DNA of 64,000 nucleotides. Source: Acetobacteraceae bacterium. Its GTDB lineage: Bacteria > Pseudomonadota > Alphaproteobacteria > Acetobacterales > Acetobacteraceae. This document shows, piece after piece, positions 63,090-64,000 of the stretch. The notes under the pieces are model-generated. The model did not search any database, had not been told where the DNA came from, and saw only the letters and a program-made list of their open reading frames with translations. The DNA is taken from positions 1-64,000 of the forward strand of contig CANJLW010000003.1 in NCBI GenBank assembly GCA_947475245.1, given 5' to 3'. The position numbers were made by a program, and so were the translations under genes. The number at the start of each line of letters is the position of its first letter. The stretch's first letter is position 1.

Positions 63090-64000
63090 ATGGAATACCG
63101 CGGTCTGGGGAAAAGCGGGCTGAAAGTGTCGCCCCTCTGTCTGGGCACGATGATGTTCGGCGGCGCGACGGAGGAGCCGGTCGGGCAGCGCATCGTCGAT
63201 CGCGCGCGCGATCAGGGGATCAATTTCATCGACACCGCCGACGGCTATAACGCCGGCCGGTCAGAGGAAATTGTCGGACGCGCCATCCGCGAACACCGAT
63301 CCTGGTGGGTGCTGGCAACCAAATGCGCGAACCCGACCGGCGTCGGCCCCAACGCGCGCGGATTGTCGCGGCGGCATCTGCTGCACGCGGCGGAGGCCAG
63401 CCTGCGGCGGCTGAACGTCGAGACGATCGATCTGCTGTATCTGCACAAGGAAGATCACGCGACCCCGCTGGCGGAAACCGTGCACGCGCTGGCCGACCTG
63501 ATCCGCGCGGGCAAAATCCGCTATTTCGGCGTATCGAATTACCGAAGCTGGCGCGTGGCGGAAATCTGCCGCCTGTGCGACGAGGCCGGGATCGACCGCC
63601 CGATCGCCAGCCAGCCGCTGTACAATGCGCTGAACCGGGAAATCGAGGTCGAACATCTGCCGGCCTGCGGCTATTTCGGCCTGGGTGTCGTGCCTTACAG
63701 CCCGTTGGCGCGCGGCGTCCTCACCGGAAAATACACTCCCGATGTCCCGCCTCCGCTCGGCACGCGCGCCGGGCGGCAGGATCGGCGCATGTTGGAATCG
63801 GAATGGCGACCGGAAAGCCTGCGGATCGCGCGCGTCATCGCTGACCACGCCGCGGCGCGGGGCGTGACGCCCGGCCAGTTCGCGATGGCCTGGGTGCTGA
63901 ACAACCGGCTGATTACCGGTGCCGTCGCAGGCCCCAGGACGGAAGAGCAGTGGGACGATTACATGGCATCGCTGGCCTGTCGGCTGGGGCCGGAGGACGA
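63090..64000 (+). CDS. Aldo/keto reductase, truncated by the window edge
   Basis: 303 residues of an NADPH-dependent TIM-barrel reductase, with no stop codon before the edge. The tetrad is visible as Asp in NFIDTADGYNAGRSE (with Tyr nearby), Lys in WVLATKCA and His in LLYLHKEDH. The reading ends near the NADPH-binding segment TGAVAGPRTEEQ. GGGAG precedes the ATG at 63090. It lies head to head with the chromate transporter pair, 55 bases apart. Confidence 0.9.
   Translation, partial: MEYRGLGKSGLKVSPLCLGTMMFGGATEEPVGQRIVDRARDQGINFIDTADGYNAGRSEEIVGRAIREHRSWWVLATKCANPTGVGPNARGLSRRHLLHAAEASLRRLNVETIDLLYLHKEDHATPLAETVHALADLIRAGKIRYFGVSNYRSWRVAEICRLCDEAGIDRPIASQPLYNALNREIEVEHLPACGYFGLGVVPYSPLARGVLTGKYTPDVPPPLGTRAGRQDRRMLESEWRPESLRIARVIADHAAARGVTPGQFAMAWVLNNRLITGAVAGPRTEEQWDDYMASLACRLGPED

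Noticed and set aside
1-64000. tRNA or rRNA genes, prophage or insertion sequences
   Set aside because: No TPsiC-like GTTCRANNC arm in a cloverleaf context, integrase, transposase or phage structural gene was seen by reading both strands.

Overview
The window is GC-rich, densely coded alphaproteobacterial DNA. It is most likely from the Rhodospirillales, probably Acetobacteraceae. This rests on an F0-only ATP synthase operon (I-a-c-b'-b) without F1 genes, a phasin, the clpS-clpA and map/radC neighbourhoods, a D,D-carboxypeptidase with a SPOR tail, many CaiB-type, luciferase-like and amidase genes, and frequent GTG/TTG starts. The genus cannot be told from the sequence. No tRNA, rRNA, insertion sequence, prophage or CRISPR array is visible. 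The last gene (aldo/keto reductase) runs off the right edge.

Layout. 0-5.4 kb: a REP-like inverted repeat, an SDR oxidoreductase, a ferric-iron ABC transporter (binding protein and fused permease, ATPase absent), an MBL-fold hydrolase and a LysE exporter. 5.4-9.3 kb: a leftward argH - lptM-like lipoprotein - SMP-30 lactonase-like - unknown protein operon, with a TlpA-like thioredoxin leaving divergently. 9.3-15.6 kb: a 1925-residue YadA-like trimeric autotransporter with a downstream anchored Pro/Ala-rich protein. 15.8-21.6 kb: a DsbD/ScsB-like reductase, clpS-clpA and a phasin. 21.9-29.0 kb: carboxypeptidase, rpiA with an M19 dipeptidase, map, radC, an acyl-CoA dehydrogenase and an AI-2E-family transporter. 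29.1-29.9 kb: a gene-free tandem array of 280-bp units that each carry a long inverted repeat. 30.0-35.9 kb: an isocitrate-lyase-superfamily protein and a GST face a leftward operon (flavin monooxygenase, TauD-like dioxygenase, second flavin monooxygenase, NIPSNAP protein) that looks like an undescribed C-S or C-N bond cleavage pathway. 35.9-39.4 kb: a universal stress protein, an EEP-family phosphatase/nuclease and a DHA2 exporter. 39.5-42.2 kb: atpI-B-E-b'-b with a promoter and a terminator. 42.3-48 kb: desaturase, CHAP lipoprotein, CoA-transferase, a candidate small RNA, an AtzG-like small protein with its amidase, and an alpha/beta hydrolase. 48-53.2 kb: an orphan histidine kinase, an unknown protein with a DUF4123 adaptor, and a DUF4387-AtuA pair. 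53.3-57.4 kb: a small ribbon-helix-helix-like protein with a two-helix membrane protein, an MFS carrier, and a MarR-EmrA pair with a clear operator. 57.4-64 kb: a three-module giant glycosyltransferase, a GT92 enzyme, a two-gene chromate transporter and an aldo/keto reductase.

The most unexpected items are the candidate ~105-nt small RNA at about 45304-45408 (three hairpins, a single-stranded CCUCCCC, an intrinsic terminator and no other gene to serve), the 280-bp inverted-repeat array, the uncharacterised oxidoreductase operon with a 13-bp repeat tract in its leader, and the two orphan two-gene modules at 50.0-51.4 and 53.4-54.4 kb.
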